Below are positions 1 through 6,848 of a stretch of DNA of 32,325 nt, piece after piece. Positions within the stretch are counted from its first letter, which is position 1. Each line of letters opens with the position of its first letter. Below the pieces are notes generated by a model. The model was not told the origin of the DNA. It saw nothing but the letters and a program-made list of their open reading frames with translations, and searched no databases. The stretch covers positions 1 to 32,325 of the forward strand of contig NZ_LKKW01000015.1 of NCBI RefSeq assembly GCF_001891165.1. Direction: 5' to 3'. Both the position numbers and the translations under genes were made by a program. Source of the stretch: Streptobacillus ratti (GTDB lineage Bacteria; Fusobacteriota; Fusobacteriia; Fusobacteriales; Leptotrichiaceae).

Positions 1-34
1 AAATATTTTGTTACATATGTTTGACAACTAAACA
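1..34. mobile_element. Terminal end of an insertion sequence (left copy)
   Basis: Bases 1-34 are the exact reverse complement of 32061-32094, which is the end of a transposase-bearing insertion sequence at the right edge. The identity runs one base further (35/32060) and then stops. The outermost bases of the element read TG on the outgoing strand, as is usual for IS3/IS481-type ends. Only this tip is in the window, so it could be either end of the element and its orientation cannot be told. The insertion lies inside the reading frame of the outer-membrane protein gene at 1973. Confidence 0.8.
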
Positions 35-1973
35 ATTTAATTTTATTGTCATTCTTCTTTGCACTTGCTTTTACATCTATTCCAAATCTAGGTTTAATTG
101 ATAACTTATCATTTAAATATTTAAGTTGTACTTCTGCACTAGGAGATATTACTAATAATGATTGAGTATCCATACCAAAGTTTTTTTCTTCTTCATCTAT
201 TTTTCTTGAATCTTCTTTAGTAAAACCTTCAAATCCTTCTTCTCCAACCTGATTTCTCTTTATTCTATTTAAACTTTCATAAAGTCTTTCAGATTTCAAT
301 CCGTCTGAATAACTTGCAACTAGTTTTCCAGTTAAACCTATATTATCTTTTAATTGATATTTTAACTCATTTTCATTATATACTTTGTAAGCATATTGTG
401 TACTTAAATGTAACTTATTACCATTATTTTCTTTATAGTTAGTAAATAATGAGATAGTTTTTGCTCCTAATGTTGAACTAAAATCTGTCTTATTATTTAT
501 TTTATAATCTAATGTACCTTTAGTATCAGCTAATAATAGTATTTCATCAGTCTGTGAATCATGATTTAATATTGATAATCTATTTGAACTTGTAAAGTTT
601 AATTCTCCTTTTAATGTTAATTTATCATTAACCTTATAGTCTGCCTTATTATCACTCCATACATTTATTACACTAAATGTTTTATTATCTGCATAACCAA
701 CTATATATCTTCCATCTATACTATTTTTTGTTTCAACATTTTTAGTTTTTCTATCATATGTTATTCCAGCACCAATTGAAGCTAAATGTTCTAATCCATC
801 AAATTTAGCAGTATTCTTATCGTTTTTTATATTTACTATACCAGAATATTTTCCTACTCCTCTTACATCAAAGATTCCTAACTTGTAACTTAACATATTA
901 CCTGTATAGAACATTCCTATTTTAGGATCTTTTTTAGATTTATCATATTCAACTGCATTTAATTTTAAATCTTTAATTTCTATTCTTGATTTTAATTTAT
1001 TCTTCGATTCTATTTGTAATTTATCCTTATTATATTTAACCTCAAATTTTAATTCTGGTTTATATAATAATTCTTTAGGTGTTTGACCTTTTAATACTTT
1101 TTTAATTACAAATTCATTACCTATTCCACCTAATAATTCTAAGTTATTATTAACAGTATATTTAGCTTCATTCTCAATTGATATTGAGTAATCTTTTCCA
1201 CCTGGTACTATAGTTCCTAAATATATTTTACCTTTATTACGTATTTCTAATTTATCTAATGTACTTGTTGTCTTTAATTCTAATTTTAATCTTCCATAAT
1301 TCTTATATGTATCTTTTTTTAATTTATGATTTAAATCAACATCTATTTCATGATTATCTTTCTTAGTCTTTACATTTACAAAACTTTCTACTCTAAAATC
1401 ACCCTTTTGTAAATATCCTGCTGTATATATACTTCCAGTATGTAATTTAAAAAGTTTATGATTATAGTTTACTATACCTGAAAATAGAGTTTCTTCTCCT
1501 TTAAATCTTAATCCTTGACTATGGTAATAATCTTTTAAAGCTTCTTCATCATATTCAAATTTTTTATCCCATTCTCCTCTACTTTTTAGTAAATGTTTTA
1601 TAGAATTTTCATATCCACCCTCATTTTTTTCATCATAATTGTAAGCTGCATTTAATATTAATTCTATTTCATTTGTAAGTGATTTTTTAAGATTTAATCC
1701 AAAATATCCTTTAGGAATTAAAGTTCCATCTCCACCTTTTCCATTTAATGCTTTAGAACCCTCTAATTTTACTCCACCAAAAGTGAATACTTCTTTATTT
1801 TTCCCAAATATCGCTCCTAAATTTATATCATTCGATGCTTTTATTTTTGTAGTACTAGTATTATTGTCTTTTGAATGCTCTAATCCTAAATTAGTATCAT
1901 TGTTTACATAGTATTCTGCACCAAAAACACTAGCACTTATAGTCATCAATCCAATAAGTTTATTTCTAAACAT
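1..1973 (-). pseudogene. Large outer-membrane beta-barrel protein, 3' end interrupted by an IS end
   Basis: This reading frame starts at the ATG at 1971-1973, behind a strong AGGAGG ribosome binding site (about 1978-1985), and stays open off the left edge for 657 codons. The first 19 residues look like a signal peptide (basic start, hydrophobic core, cleavage after VFGA). The rest alternates polar and hydrophobic residues with many Asn, Lys, Tyr and Gly, as in big fusobacterial outer-membrane barrels; I recognise no named family. About 646 residues are native. From base 35 downwards the frame reads into an insertion-sequence end, adding foreign residues (LFSCQTYVTKY) in place of the natural C-terminus. 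Because the C-terminal strand normally carries the BAM recognition signal, the product is probably misassembled. The gene has its own promoter with a nine-G spacer. If the left join is an assembly artefact, the gene may be intact in the organism. Confidence 0.8.
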
Positions 1974-2046
1974 ATTTTCCTCCTTGTTTTCTAACAAATT
2001 ATGTGTTATTAATTTATATGTCATGTGATAAATTACAGACATAGCA

Positions 2047-2076
2047 ATTATACCCCCCCCCTTAATACTTTGTCAA
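2047..2076 (-). promoter_or_regulatory. Promoter with nine-G homopolymer in the -35/-10 spacer
   Basis: On the minus strand a perfect -35 TTGACA (2071-2076) and a perfect -10 TATAAT (2047-2052) are 18 bases apart. The spacer contains nine consecutive G (C at 2053-2061 on the plus strand). The start of transcription would be near 2040, leaving a leader of about 66 bases before the ATG at 1973. A 6-bp inverted repeat (TATGTC/GACATA, 2017-2022 and 2038-2043) lies at the start of that leader and could be a hairpin or an operator. Length change in such a tract alters spacer length and so promoter strength, as known for Neisseria porA. Confidence 0.8.
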
Positions 2077-2162
2077 TCATTTTATAAATATTCATAATAT
2101 TTTTTTATCATTTGTAAAACATTTTATTATTAATGTATATTATTTGCTTGCTTTTTTAAAAT

Positions 2163-2189
2163 AAAAAAATACTGAATAAATTCAGTATT
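2163..2189 (-). terminator. Rho-independent terminator of the glycosyltransferase unit
   Basis: A perfect 9-bp stem (AATACTGAA 2168-2176 with TTCAGTATT 2181-2189) has a 4-base loop. On the minus strand a run of T (A at 2163-2169) follows it. It begins directly after the stop codon of the gene at 2190. Confidence 0.85.
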
Positions 2190-3494
2190 CTATATTTTAT
2201 TTTCTCTAATTATATTTAAAGTAGATTTATCAATCTTATTATTTATCTTCAATTCTAACTTATTAAATAACTCTTTACTAACCCTATAACTTCTATTTCT
2301 CACATAAACTTTAAAGCTTCCGTCTTTATTTAATTTTATTTTTTGTATTCTGTATATCTTACCTAAATTATTTTTATAAATATCTTCTACTTTTTTGATA
2401 AATAGTGTTAAGTCATATTTTTCTGATATTTCTATAGATTTATTACTCATTGATTTTCTCTTATCTGAATCTAAAGAATAAAATATATCTATTTTCTCAT
2501 TTAATTCTTCTATACTTTCAAAAAAATATCCATTTTCATTTTCAAATAATAAGTCTTTAAGAACAACTCTATCACTACAGAATAAAATTTTACCTGTAGA
2601 CATAGCTTCTATAAAAGTAAGTCCTTGAGTTTCTGAAGTACTTGCAGAAATAAAGGCATCAGCTAAGCTATAGTAATCTGGAACTTCATGATATTCTTTT
2701 TTACCACAGAATATTATATTTTCTAAATCATATTTTTCTTTAAAATATTTAAGTTCTGGTCCCTCTCCTACTACAAGTAATATGATATCTTTCCTATTTT
2801 TTATTGTTTCTAATATTATTTCAATATTTTTTTCCTTAGCTACTCTTCCTAAATACATCAAAACCTTTTTACCTTTTAAATCAAATTCTTCTCTTAATTT
2901 TTCAATATTTGCTTGATTAGGGTTTTTGAATATATTAAGATCAATACCAGATGGCAATACTCTTACATCTGTATTTTTTATAGCATATTTCATTAAAACA
3001 TCATATGTCTTTTTAGACGGAACTATTACTGTATTTGCTGGATAACAATACATTTTAGAAATCATCTCAACAAATTTTACAAAAGGTTTATTTAATATAT
3101 CAATATTCATAAAATTAATATAGTGGACATAATCTTCTAACATAGTATGATAAGTGTATACCAATGGAATACCAAGCGTTTTAGCAAGTATTCTTCCTAA
3201 AATAGCAGTACCAAATTCTGTATGTATGTGTATTATATCTAATTTCAATTTTCTTATTTCATTAAAAGCTGAAAAATGAAAAGGACCAGTAACTGAATAG
3301 TTATAAAAATCCTTTAATAGGAAAGATGGTAATTTTATTACCTTGTCTTCAACACTTAATTTCATACTATTATTACATGTAATTACATAAACATCATGAC
3401 CTAATTCTTCTAATCCTTTTTTCAATGTATGAACACAAACTGCAACTCCATTTGCATGAGGTAAGTATGTGTCTGAAAATAAACCAATTTTCAT
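2190..3494 (-). CDS. GT4-family glycosyltransferase, 1,2-diacylglycerol 3-glucosyltransferase-like
   Basis: This is a 434-residue GT-B fold enzyme. The N-terminal Rossmann domain opens with MKIGLFSDTYLPHANGV, which forms the acceptor-side glycine loop. It is followed by HIHTEF (about 89-94) and YTYHTMLEDYVHYI (about 113-126), which resemble bacterial enzymes that glucosylate diacylglycerol (LafA/alMGS type). The C-terminal donor domain has PSGID (181-185), LGRVAKEKN (215-223), GEGPE (243-247) and SETQGLTFIEAM (287-298), including the EX7E-type nucleotide-sugar site. About 60 extra residues follow the usual end of the family. It would act at the inner face of the cytoplasmic membrane to make a glycolipid from a nucleotide sugar. 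The start is set by AGAGGA upstream. It is last in the mtnN unit and followed by a terminator. The family is secure; the acceptor is inferred. Confidence 0.85.
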   Translation of the reverse strand: MKIGLFSDTYLPHANGVAVCVHTLKKGLEELGHDVYVITCNNSMKLSVEDKVIKLPSFLLKDFYNYSVTGPFHFSAFNEIRKLKLDIIHIHTEFGTAILGRILAKTLGIPLVYTYHTMLEDYVHYINFMNIDILNKPFVKFVEMISKMYCYPANTVIVPSKKTYDVLMKYAIKNTDVRVLPSGIDLNIFKNPNQANIEKLREEFDLKGKKVLMYLGRVAKEKNIEIILETIKNRKDIILLVVGEGPELKYFKEKYDLENIIFCGKKEYHEVPDYYSLADAFISASTSETQGLTFIEAMSTGKILFCSDRVVLKDLLFENENGYFFESIEELNEKIDIFYSLDSDKRKSMSNKSIEISEKYDLTLFIKKVEDIYKNNLGKIYRIQKIKLNKDGSFKVYVRNRSYRVSKELFNKLELKINNKIDKSTLNIIRENKI

Positions 3495-3497
3495 ATT

Positions 3498-3635
3498 TTA
3501 ATCCTCTTTCTCTAATTCTACAATTCTGAATTTAATATAATCTTCAAATGATAAAATCTCACAACCACAAACTAATTCATTTTCTTTTTCATATTCTTCT
3601 AGTAATTTTTGATAAATATCTTTATTGATTTTCAT
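3498..3635 (-). CDS. Small hypothetical protein (45 residues)
   Basis: This short frame fills the gap between the genes at 3622 and 3494. It encodes a charged, mostly helical 45-residue protein starting MKINKDIYQK, with a Cys-Gly-Cys pair near the middle and an acidic end (ELEKED). It overlaps the 3' end of the upstream gene by 14 bases and its stop codon lies three bases before the next ATG, an arrangement typical of coupled translation. An in-frame ATG at 3647 would add four residues. The ribosome binding site is weak (GGTAAAG). I do not recognise it. The fit into the operon and absence of other coding content support it being real. Confidence 0.55.
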   Translation of the reverse strand: MKINKDIYQKLLEEYEKENELVCGCEILSFEDYIKFRIVELEKED

Positions 3636-4011
3636 TTTCTTTACCATTATTTTTATTCTCAATGTGTTGTTTTATTATTTTATCAACTTCTTTATCTGTT
3701 TCACTTTTATTTTCTTCATTAACATTTTCATCTGTTTCATTTTTGTTTTCTTCATTAACATTATTTTCTTCGACTTTTTCTTGTTTTTGTTCTTCATTAA
3801 CATTATTTTCTTCGACTTTTTCTTGTTTTTGTTCTTCATTAACATTATTTTCATAAAATCCACTTTTTCTAATACTAAAATCTTGTAATATTAAATTTGT
3901 ATTATTATATGCAGATTTTCTAATATATTTTATTTTAGAATATGTATAAAATACTCCTAAAAAAAATATTATCCAAAATATTATTCTTAAAATTTTTATT
4001 AATCTTCTCAT
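3622..4011 (-). CDS. Single-pass membrane protein with acidic tandem-repeat tail
   Basis: This 129-residue protein has a basic start (MRRLIKILR) and one hydrophobic segment at about residues 8-24. A long hydrophilic tail rich in Glu, Asn and Lys follows. The tail holds two identical 14-residue repeats (ENNVNEEQKQEKVE), the start of a third, and two diverged units (NVNEENKNETDE, NVNEENKSETDK). The tail probably lies in the periplasm or cytoplasm as an extended, disordered region; topology cannot be decided. The start codon has AGGTGG four bases upstream. It sits 8 bases after mtnN and overlaps the small ORF that follows. I recognise no family, and the composition resembles low-complexity surface or scaffold proteins rather than an enzyme. 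Confidence 0.75.
   Translation of the reverse strand: MRRLIKILRIIFWIIFFLGVFYTYSKIKYIRKSAYNNTNLILQDFSIRKSGFYENNVNEEQKQEKVEENNVNEEQKQEKVEENNVNEENKNETDENVNEENKSETDKEVDKIIKQHIENKNNGKENENQ
3748..3852. repeat. 42-bp tandem repeat, 2.5 perfect copies
   Basis: Bases 3748-3789 and 3790-3831 are identical 42-base units, and 3832-3852 repeats the first 21 bases. The unit is a multiple of three, so changes in copy number keep the frame of the membrane protein at 3622-4011 and alter only the length of its acidic tail. Perfect identity at DNA level, next to diverged units downstream, suggests recent duplication. Confidence 0.9.
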
Positions 4012-4019
4012 TTTTCCAC

Positions 4020-4688
4020 CTATATTAATTTAGTAATTATATTTTTTGAATTTTCAGATGCTAAATTAACAAATTTTTCAAATTCCATAGTTGACTCATC
4101 TGTCAATGTATCCGATATAGAACGAATTATTAAAAAATCTACACCTAATAAATATGAACAGTGAGCAACTGAAGCAGATTCCATATCTACACATAACGCA
4201 TTAAAATCTTTACCAATTTTAATTTTTTCTTCAGCATTTGAAACAAATTTATCTCCAGATACTATTTTACCAAAATGTATTTTCTCTCCCTCTAGTTTAA
4301 TCATAGCATCTTCAAGCATTTTTTTAGGTTTAAAAATAGATGTTTCCATTCTAGGAATTATACCTATTTCATATCCAAATTCTGTTGTATCGAATAGATA
4401 TTCTTGAACTTCAGTTGATATTACAATATCCCCTATTTTAAGTTTATTTGAAGTAGAACCTGCAACTCCTGAAAAATATATTTTTTCAACTTTAAATTCA
4501 TTAACTAATAAAGTTGTAATAATAGCTGAATTAACCATACCAATTCCACAACCAACTAAAATTACTTTTTTATTATTTAATAATCCACTATAAAAAGTAT
4601 TTCCACTAACTGTTTTAATTTCTACATCTTTCATTTCTTGCATAATTACATTTATTTCTTCATACATTGCACCTATTATTCCTATCAT
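4020..4688 (-). CDS. mtnN: 5'-methylthioadenosine/S-adenosylhomocysteine nucleosidase
   Basis: This enzyme hydrolyses 5'-methylthioadenosine and S-adenosylhomocysteine to adenine and the thioribose sugars. It recycles SAM by-products and, in LuxS bacteria, leads to AI-2. The 222-residue length is close to the E. coli enzyme (232). Family marks are GIIGAMYEEI at 3-12, in which Glu11 matches the catalytic Glu12 of E. coli, GVAGS (75-79), VDMESA (167-172) and the catalytic aspartate in RSISD (Asp193). I chose the ATG at 4686-4688 because GGGAG lies five bases upstream; an upstream in-frame ATG at 4700 has no ribosome binding site. It appears to be first in a four-gene unit ending with the glycosyltransferase. 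The SAM-consuming methyltransferases elsewhere in the window are natural metabolic partners. Confidence 0.95.
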   Translation of the reverse strand: MIGIIGAMYEEINVIMQEMKDVEIKTVSGNTFYSGLLNNKKVILVGCGIGMVNSAIITTLLVNEFKVEKIYFSGVAGSTSNKLKIGDIVISTEVQEYLFDTTEFGYEIGIIPRMETSIFKPKKMLEDAMIKLEGEKIHFGKIVSGDKFVSNAEEKIKIGKDFNALCVDMESASVAHCSYLLGVDFLIIRSISDTLTDESTMEFEKFVNLASENSKNIITKLI

Positions 4689-4716
4689 GTATACTCCCAT
4701 TTGTTTTAATACAAAT

Positions 4717-4745
4717 ATTCTAACATTTTAAAAAAGAAAATACAA
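4717..4745 (-). promoter_or_regulatory. Probable promoter of mtnN unit
   Basis: A -10 TAGAAT (4717-4722) and a weak -35 TTGTAT (4740-4745) are separated by 17 bases, directly downstream of a terminator and about 30 bases before the mtnN start. The elements are imperfect in an A/T-rich background, so confidence is moderate. Confidence 0.4.
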
Positions 4746-4757
4746 ATAGTTTTTAAC

Positions 4758-4792
4758 AAAAAAAGAGTAGTTCTTTAAAGCCTACTACTCTT
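4758..4792 (-). terminator. Rho-independent terminator (second of a tandem pair)
   Basis: A 9-bp stem (AAGAGTAGT 4763-4771 with ACTACTCTT 4784-4792) has a 12-base loop. On the minus strand it is followed by a run of seven T. It backs up the hairpin at 4824-4863 and insulates mtnN from the upstream gene. Confidence 0.7.
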
Positions 4793-4823
4793 AAAAAAGG
4801 CGAATTATATTTATAATTTATAA

Positions 4824-4863
4824 ATAAAAATAGGTCAGTATGTTATAAACTTTCTAACCTATT
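4824..4863 (-). terminator. Rho-independent terminator after the 94-residue unknown
   Basis: A 10-bp stem (4829-4838 with 4854-4863) contains one mismatch that is a G-U pair only in minus-strand RNA. It is followed by TTTTTATTT on the minus strand. It lies about ten bases after the stop codon of the gene at 4874. Confidence 0.7.
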
Positions 4864-4873
4864 ACAATTTTAA

Positions 4874-5158
4874 TTAACTATTTGCATATTCTTCAAATTT
4901 TCTTAATAGTTCTTCTTCTACTTCTTTTCTTTTTTTCTTGCCATATGTATCAAATATGTTGTCATGGTGCATAAATTCTTGCAATAAATCATCGTAAACT
5001 GGGTCTATATCATATAAATGCAATTGTGCTGCAAAAAAACTTGCTATATAATCTATAATAGATTCTCCATGTTCTTCATAATCTTTTCTTAAAATTTGTG
5101 TATGCTCTTTTACATATTGTTTAAGTTCTTCTTTGGTTACTTTTCTAACTTCTTCCAT
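4874..5158 (-). CDS. Hypothetical protein, 94 residues
   Basis: This is a small, soluble, strongly charged and probably helical protein with no signal peptide or membrane segment. It begins MEEVRKVTKEELKQ and ends with an amphipathic helix rich in Lys and Glu. The middle is more hydrophobic (IIDYIASFFAAQLHLYDI) and contains two adjacent His (about 64-65). The start has AGAGG about nine bases upstream. It sits alone between the dps terminator and its own tandem terminators. No clear promoter is visible, since the best TATAAT (5207-5212) lies in the tail of the dps terminator without a good -35. Read-through from dps is therefore possible. I do not recognise the family. Confidence 0.75.
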   Translation of the reverse strand: MEEVRKVTKEELKQYVKEHTQILRKDYEEHGESIIDYIASFFAAQLHLYDIDPVYDDLLQEFMHHDNIFDTYGKKKRKEVEEELLRKFEEYANS

Positions 5159-5204
5159 TTTTATATACCTCTTATTTCCTAATTGTTATATATTTTTGAT
5201 ATGA

Positions 5205-5235
5205 TATTATAAAAGCTAGGTCATTCCTAGCTTTT
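5205..5235 (-). terminator. Rho-independent terminator of dps
   Basis: A perfect 10-bp stem (AAAAGCTAGG 5211-5220 with CCTAGCTTTT 5226-5235) has a 5-base loop and is followed on the minus strand by TTTTATAAT. It lies 6 bases after the dps stop codon. Confidence 0.85.
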
Positions 5236-5241
5236 ACTTAA

Positions 5242-5679
5242 TTATTTAATGTATGCTTTAAACATCCAAAGAAGTTTTTCATATTCAGAAATATGATTAT
5301 CAAGTTCAGCACTTGTACCAAAATCCTTTTCTTCATCTGTTATATTTTTTAAGTTTTTCACTTGTGCAAGTAAATTTTCTATATCTATTATTAATATTTT
5401 TAACAATTCAACTACATTAATATCTTCATCATTAGCTTCTTTTATTGTTGTAACTTCTAAATATTTTTTCATATTTCCATATGGTCTTCCACCTATAGCT
5501 AATATTCTTTCAGCTATAATATCAATTTTTTCATTAACAGCATTATATATTTCTTCTAATTTTGAATGTACTGTAAAGAACCCTTGACCAACAACATTCC
5601 AGTGATAGTTTTGAACCTTTCTATAAAATACATTTAAATCTGCTAAATATATGTTTAGAGCATCAATTGTTTTATTCAT
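5242..5679 (-). CDS. dps: Dps-family ferritin (DNA-binding protein from starved cells)
   Basis: This mini-ferritin assembles as a 12-subunit shell that oxidises Fe(II) with peroxide and stores the iron, protecting DNA from oxidative damage. The 145-residue four-helix protein carries the intersubunit ferroxidase site His26, His38, Asp53 and Glu57. Its spacing (12, 15, 4) is identical to the site of Listeria Dps/Flp (31, 43, 58, 62). YHWNV (25-29) is a family hallmark. I chose the ATG at 5677-5679 because GGAGG lies seven bases upstream; the longer frame to 5751 begins in the promoter and covers the operator. There is no lysine-rich N-terminal tail, so direct DNA binding is uncertain. A strong promoter, a PerR/Fur-like operator and a terminator make it a single-gene unit, probably induced by peroxide or metal limitation. 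Confidence 0.95.
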   Translation of the reverse strand: MNKTIDALNIYLADLNVFYRKVQNYHWNVVGQGFFTVHSKLEEIYNAVNEKIDIIAERILAIGGRPYGNMKKYLEVTTIKEANDEDINVVELLKILIIDIENLLAQVKNLKNITDEEKDFGTSAELDNHISEYEKLLWMFKAYIK

Positions 5680-5707
5680 TTTTATTCCTCCTGTTTTTGT
5701 TTTAAAT

Positions 5708-5722
5708 TTGTAATTATTACAA
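5708..5722 (-). promoter_or_regulatory. PerR/Fur-like operator at the dps start site
   Basis: A perfect 7-1-7 palindrome, TTGTAAT-N-ATTACAA, lies about ten bases downstream of the dps -10. It differs from the PerR consensus (TTATAATNATTATAA) at one symmetrical position in each half. Its place over the first transcribed bases suits a repressor. No perR or fur gene is in the window. Confidence 0.65.
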
Positions 5723-5731
5723 TATATAATT

Positions 5732-5760
5732 ATATTATCATTAATATTCATTTATGTCAA
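5732..5760 (-). promoter_or_regulatory. Promoter of dps
   Basis: The -35 TTGACA (5755-5760) is perfect and the -10 TAATAT (5732-5737) is close to consensus; the spacer is 17 bases. Transcription would start near 5725, just before the palindromic operator. Confidence 0.8.
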
Positions 5761-5769
5761 GATATTTGA

Positions 5770-5797
5770 TTAAAAGAAATGAGAGCATTAGCTCTCA
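5770..5797 (-). terminator. Terminator of hpf
   Basis: A 7-bp stem (TGAGAGC 5780-5786 with GCTCTCA 5791-5797) with a 4-base loop lies just after the hpf stop codon. It is followed on the minus strand by TTTCTTTT. The stem is short but GC-rich for this genome. Confidence 0.65.
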
Positions 5798-5805
5798 ATT
5801 CCTTA

Positions 5806-6114
5806 TTATTCATCTCTATTTTTCATTTTTTCCTTATATTTTCTTACTTGTCTTTCTAAACCTGAAGATAGATTATCAATAGCTGCATATAAGTCTGCAT
5901 CACTTTCTTCTTGTCTTATAGTTTTATTAGGAGCATAAACTGTAGCTATCGCTTTATACAATTTACCCTCTGACTTAGTAGGTTCAACAGTTAAGGTAAC
6001 ATCAACTTCTGGAATATTTTCTAAATACTTTGTAATTTTAGATATTTTAGTTTCCACATATTTTTTGATAGGTTCTGTCATTTCTAATTGTTTTCCACTA
6101 ATAATTATTTTCAT
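5806..6114 (-). CDS. hpf: Ribosome hibernation promoting factor, short form
   Basis: This 102-residue protein of the HPF/YfiA family binds the 30S decoding region and stabilises inactive ribosomes when growth stops. The start MKIIISGKQLEMTEPIKKYV is the typical beta-alpha opening of the family. The basic C-terminal helix (ERQVRKYKEKMKNR) is the usual rRNA-contacting part. It is the short type; the C-terminal dimerisation domain of long HPF is absent. I chose the ATG at 6112-6114, eight bases after GGAAG, over the GTG at 6123, which overlaps that site. It has its own promoter directly after lolD and its own terminator. It lies beside dps, another stationary-phase protein, though they are separate units. 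Confidence 0.92.
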   Translation of the reverse strand: MKIIISGKQLEMTEPIKKYVETKISKITKYLENIPEVDVTLTVEPTKSEGKLYKAIATVYAPNKTIRQEESDADLYAAIDNLSSGLERQVRKYKEKMKNRDE

Positions 6115-6147
6115 AATAAGCACTTCCTTTCATTGCTTCCTTACTAT

Positions 6148-6175
6148 ATTATACCCTCAATTTCTTTTTTTTCAA
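6148..6175 (-). promoter_or_regulatory. Promoter of hpf
   Basis: A perfect -10 TATAAT (6148-6153) and -35 TTGAAA (6170-6175) are 16 bases apart, within the 63-base gap between lolD and hpf. No terminator hairpin is visible between lolD and this promoter, so read-through from the upstream run is possible. Confidence 0.7.
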
Positions 6176-6177
6176 GT

Positions 6178-6837
6178 TTAAATCTGTTTTAATTCACCAT
6201 TTTTTATCTTATATTTTACTTTGGCTAAATTTGCAAGTTCTATACTATGAGTTACAATTATTATACCTTGTCCCTTTTTATTTATTTTAACAAATAATTC
6301 ATTGATTAAATTACTTGTTTCATAATCTAAATTTCCAGTAGGTTCATCTGCAAGTATTATTTCTGGATCATTAATTAAAGCTCTTGCTATTGCAACTCTT
6401 TGTTTTTCTCCACCTGATAATTCTTGAGGTTTATGATTGATTCTATGTTCTAAACCTACTTCTTTTAATAAATTTATAGCCTTATTTTCCACTTCTTTTC
6501 TTGATTTTTTATCATCTACTAAAGCTGGTATCATAACATTTTCAAGTGCTGTAAATTCATTTAATAAATAATGAAATTGAAACACAAACCCTATCTTTTT
6601 TCTTCTAATTTCTATAATATTTTTGTTATTTATATTTTCTCCATCAATAAATATATCACCCTCTGTCGCATTATCAAGTAATCCAAGTATATTAAGTAAT
6701 GTTGTTTTACCACTACCTGATTTTCCTTGTATTGAAAAAAAATCACCATTTTCAAATTTAAAATTGATATCTTTTAATATATCTATTTTTTCAGCTTTAG
6801 TAACATATGTCTTATATACATTTTTTAATTCTAACAT
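6178..6837 (-). CDS. lolD: ABC transporter ATP-binding protein, LolD-like
   Basis: This 219-residue ATPase of the LolD/MacB class would power release of lipoproteins from the inner membrane. It has Walker A GKSGSGKTT (38-46), the Q-loop Gln87, the signature LSGGEKQR (140-147), Walker B IILADEPTGNLD (160-171) and the switch His197. The DEPTGNLD form and the length are typical of the LolD/FtsE/MacB branch. GGGAG lies five bases before the ATG. The gene follows a LolC/E-like permease by 11 bases, which supports a lipoprotein exporter rather than a drug or heme transporter. LolD against another MacB-class partner cannot be told from this protein alone. Confidence 0.88.
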   Translation of the reverse strand: MLELKNVYKTYVTKAEKIDILKDINFKFENGDFFSIQGKSGSGKTTLLNILGLLDNATEGDIFIDGENINNKNIIEIRRKKIGFVFQFHYLLNEFTALENVMIPALVDDKKSRKEVENKAINLLKEVGLEHRINHKPQELSGGEKQRVAIARALINDPEIILADEPTGNLDYETSNLINELFVKINKKGQGIIIVTHSIELANLAKVKYKIKNGELKQI

Positions 6838-6848
6838 ATTATCTCCCT

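Noticed and set aside
2017-2043. FNR/CRP-like site in the leader of the barrel gene (TGTGAT-AA-ATTACA)
   Set aside because: The halves differ by one base and the 2-base spacing fits neither consensus; it is equally explained as part of a leader hairpin.
3625-3888. Plus-strand ORF of 87 codons rich in Phe and Ile, and other frames over the same stretch
   Set aside because: It is the reverse of the repeat region in the membrane protein gene; low-complexity A/T-rich repeats leave all frames open. No ribosome site.
5242-5751. Longer start for dps at 5751 giving 169 residues
   Set aside because: It would begin before the transcription start and translate the operator; the internal ATG at 5679 has a proper GGAGG and matches family length.
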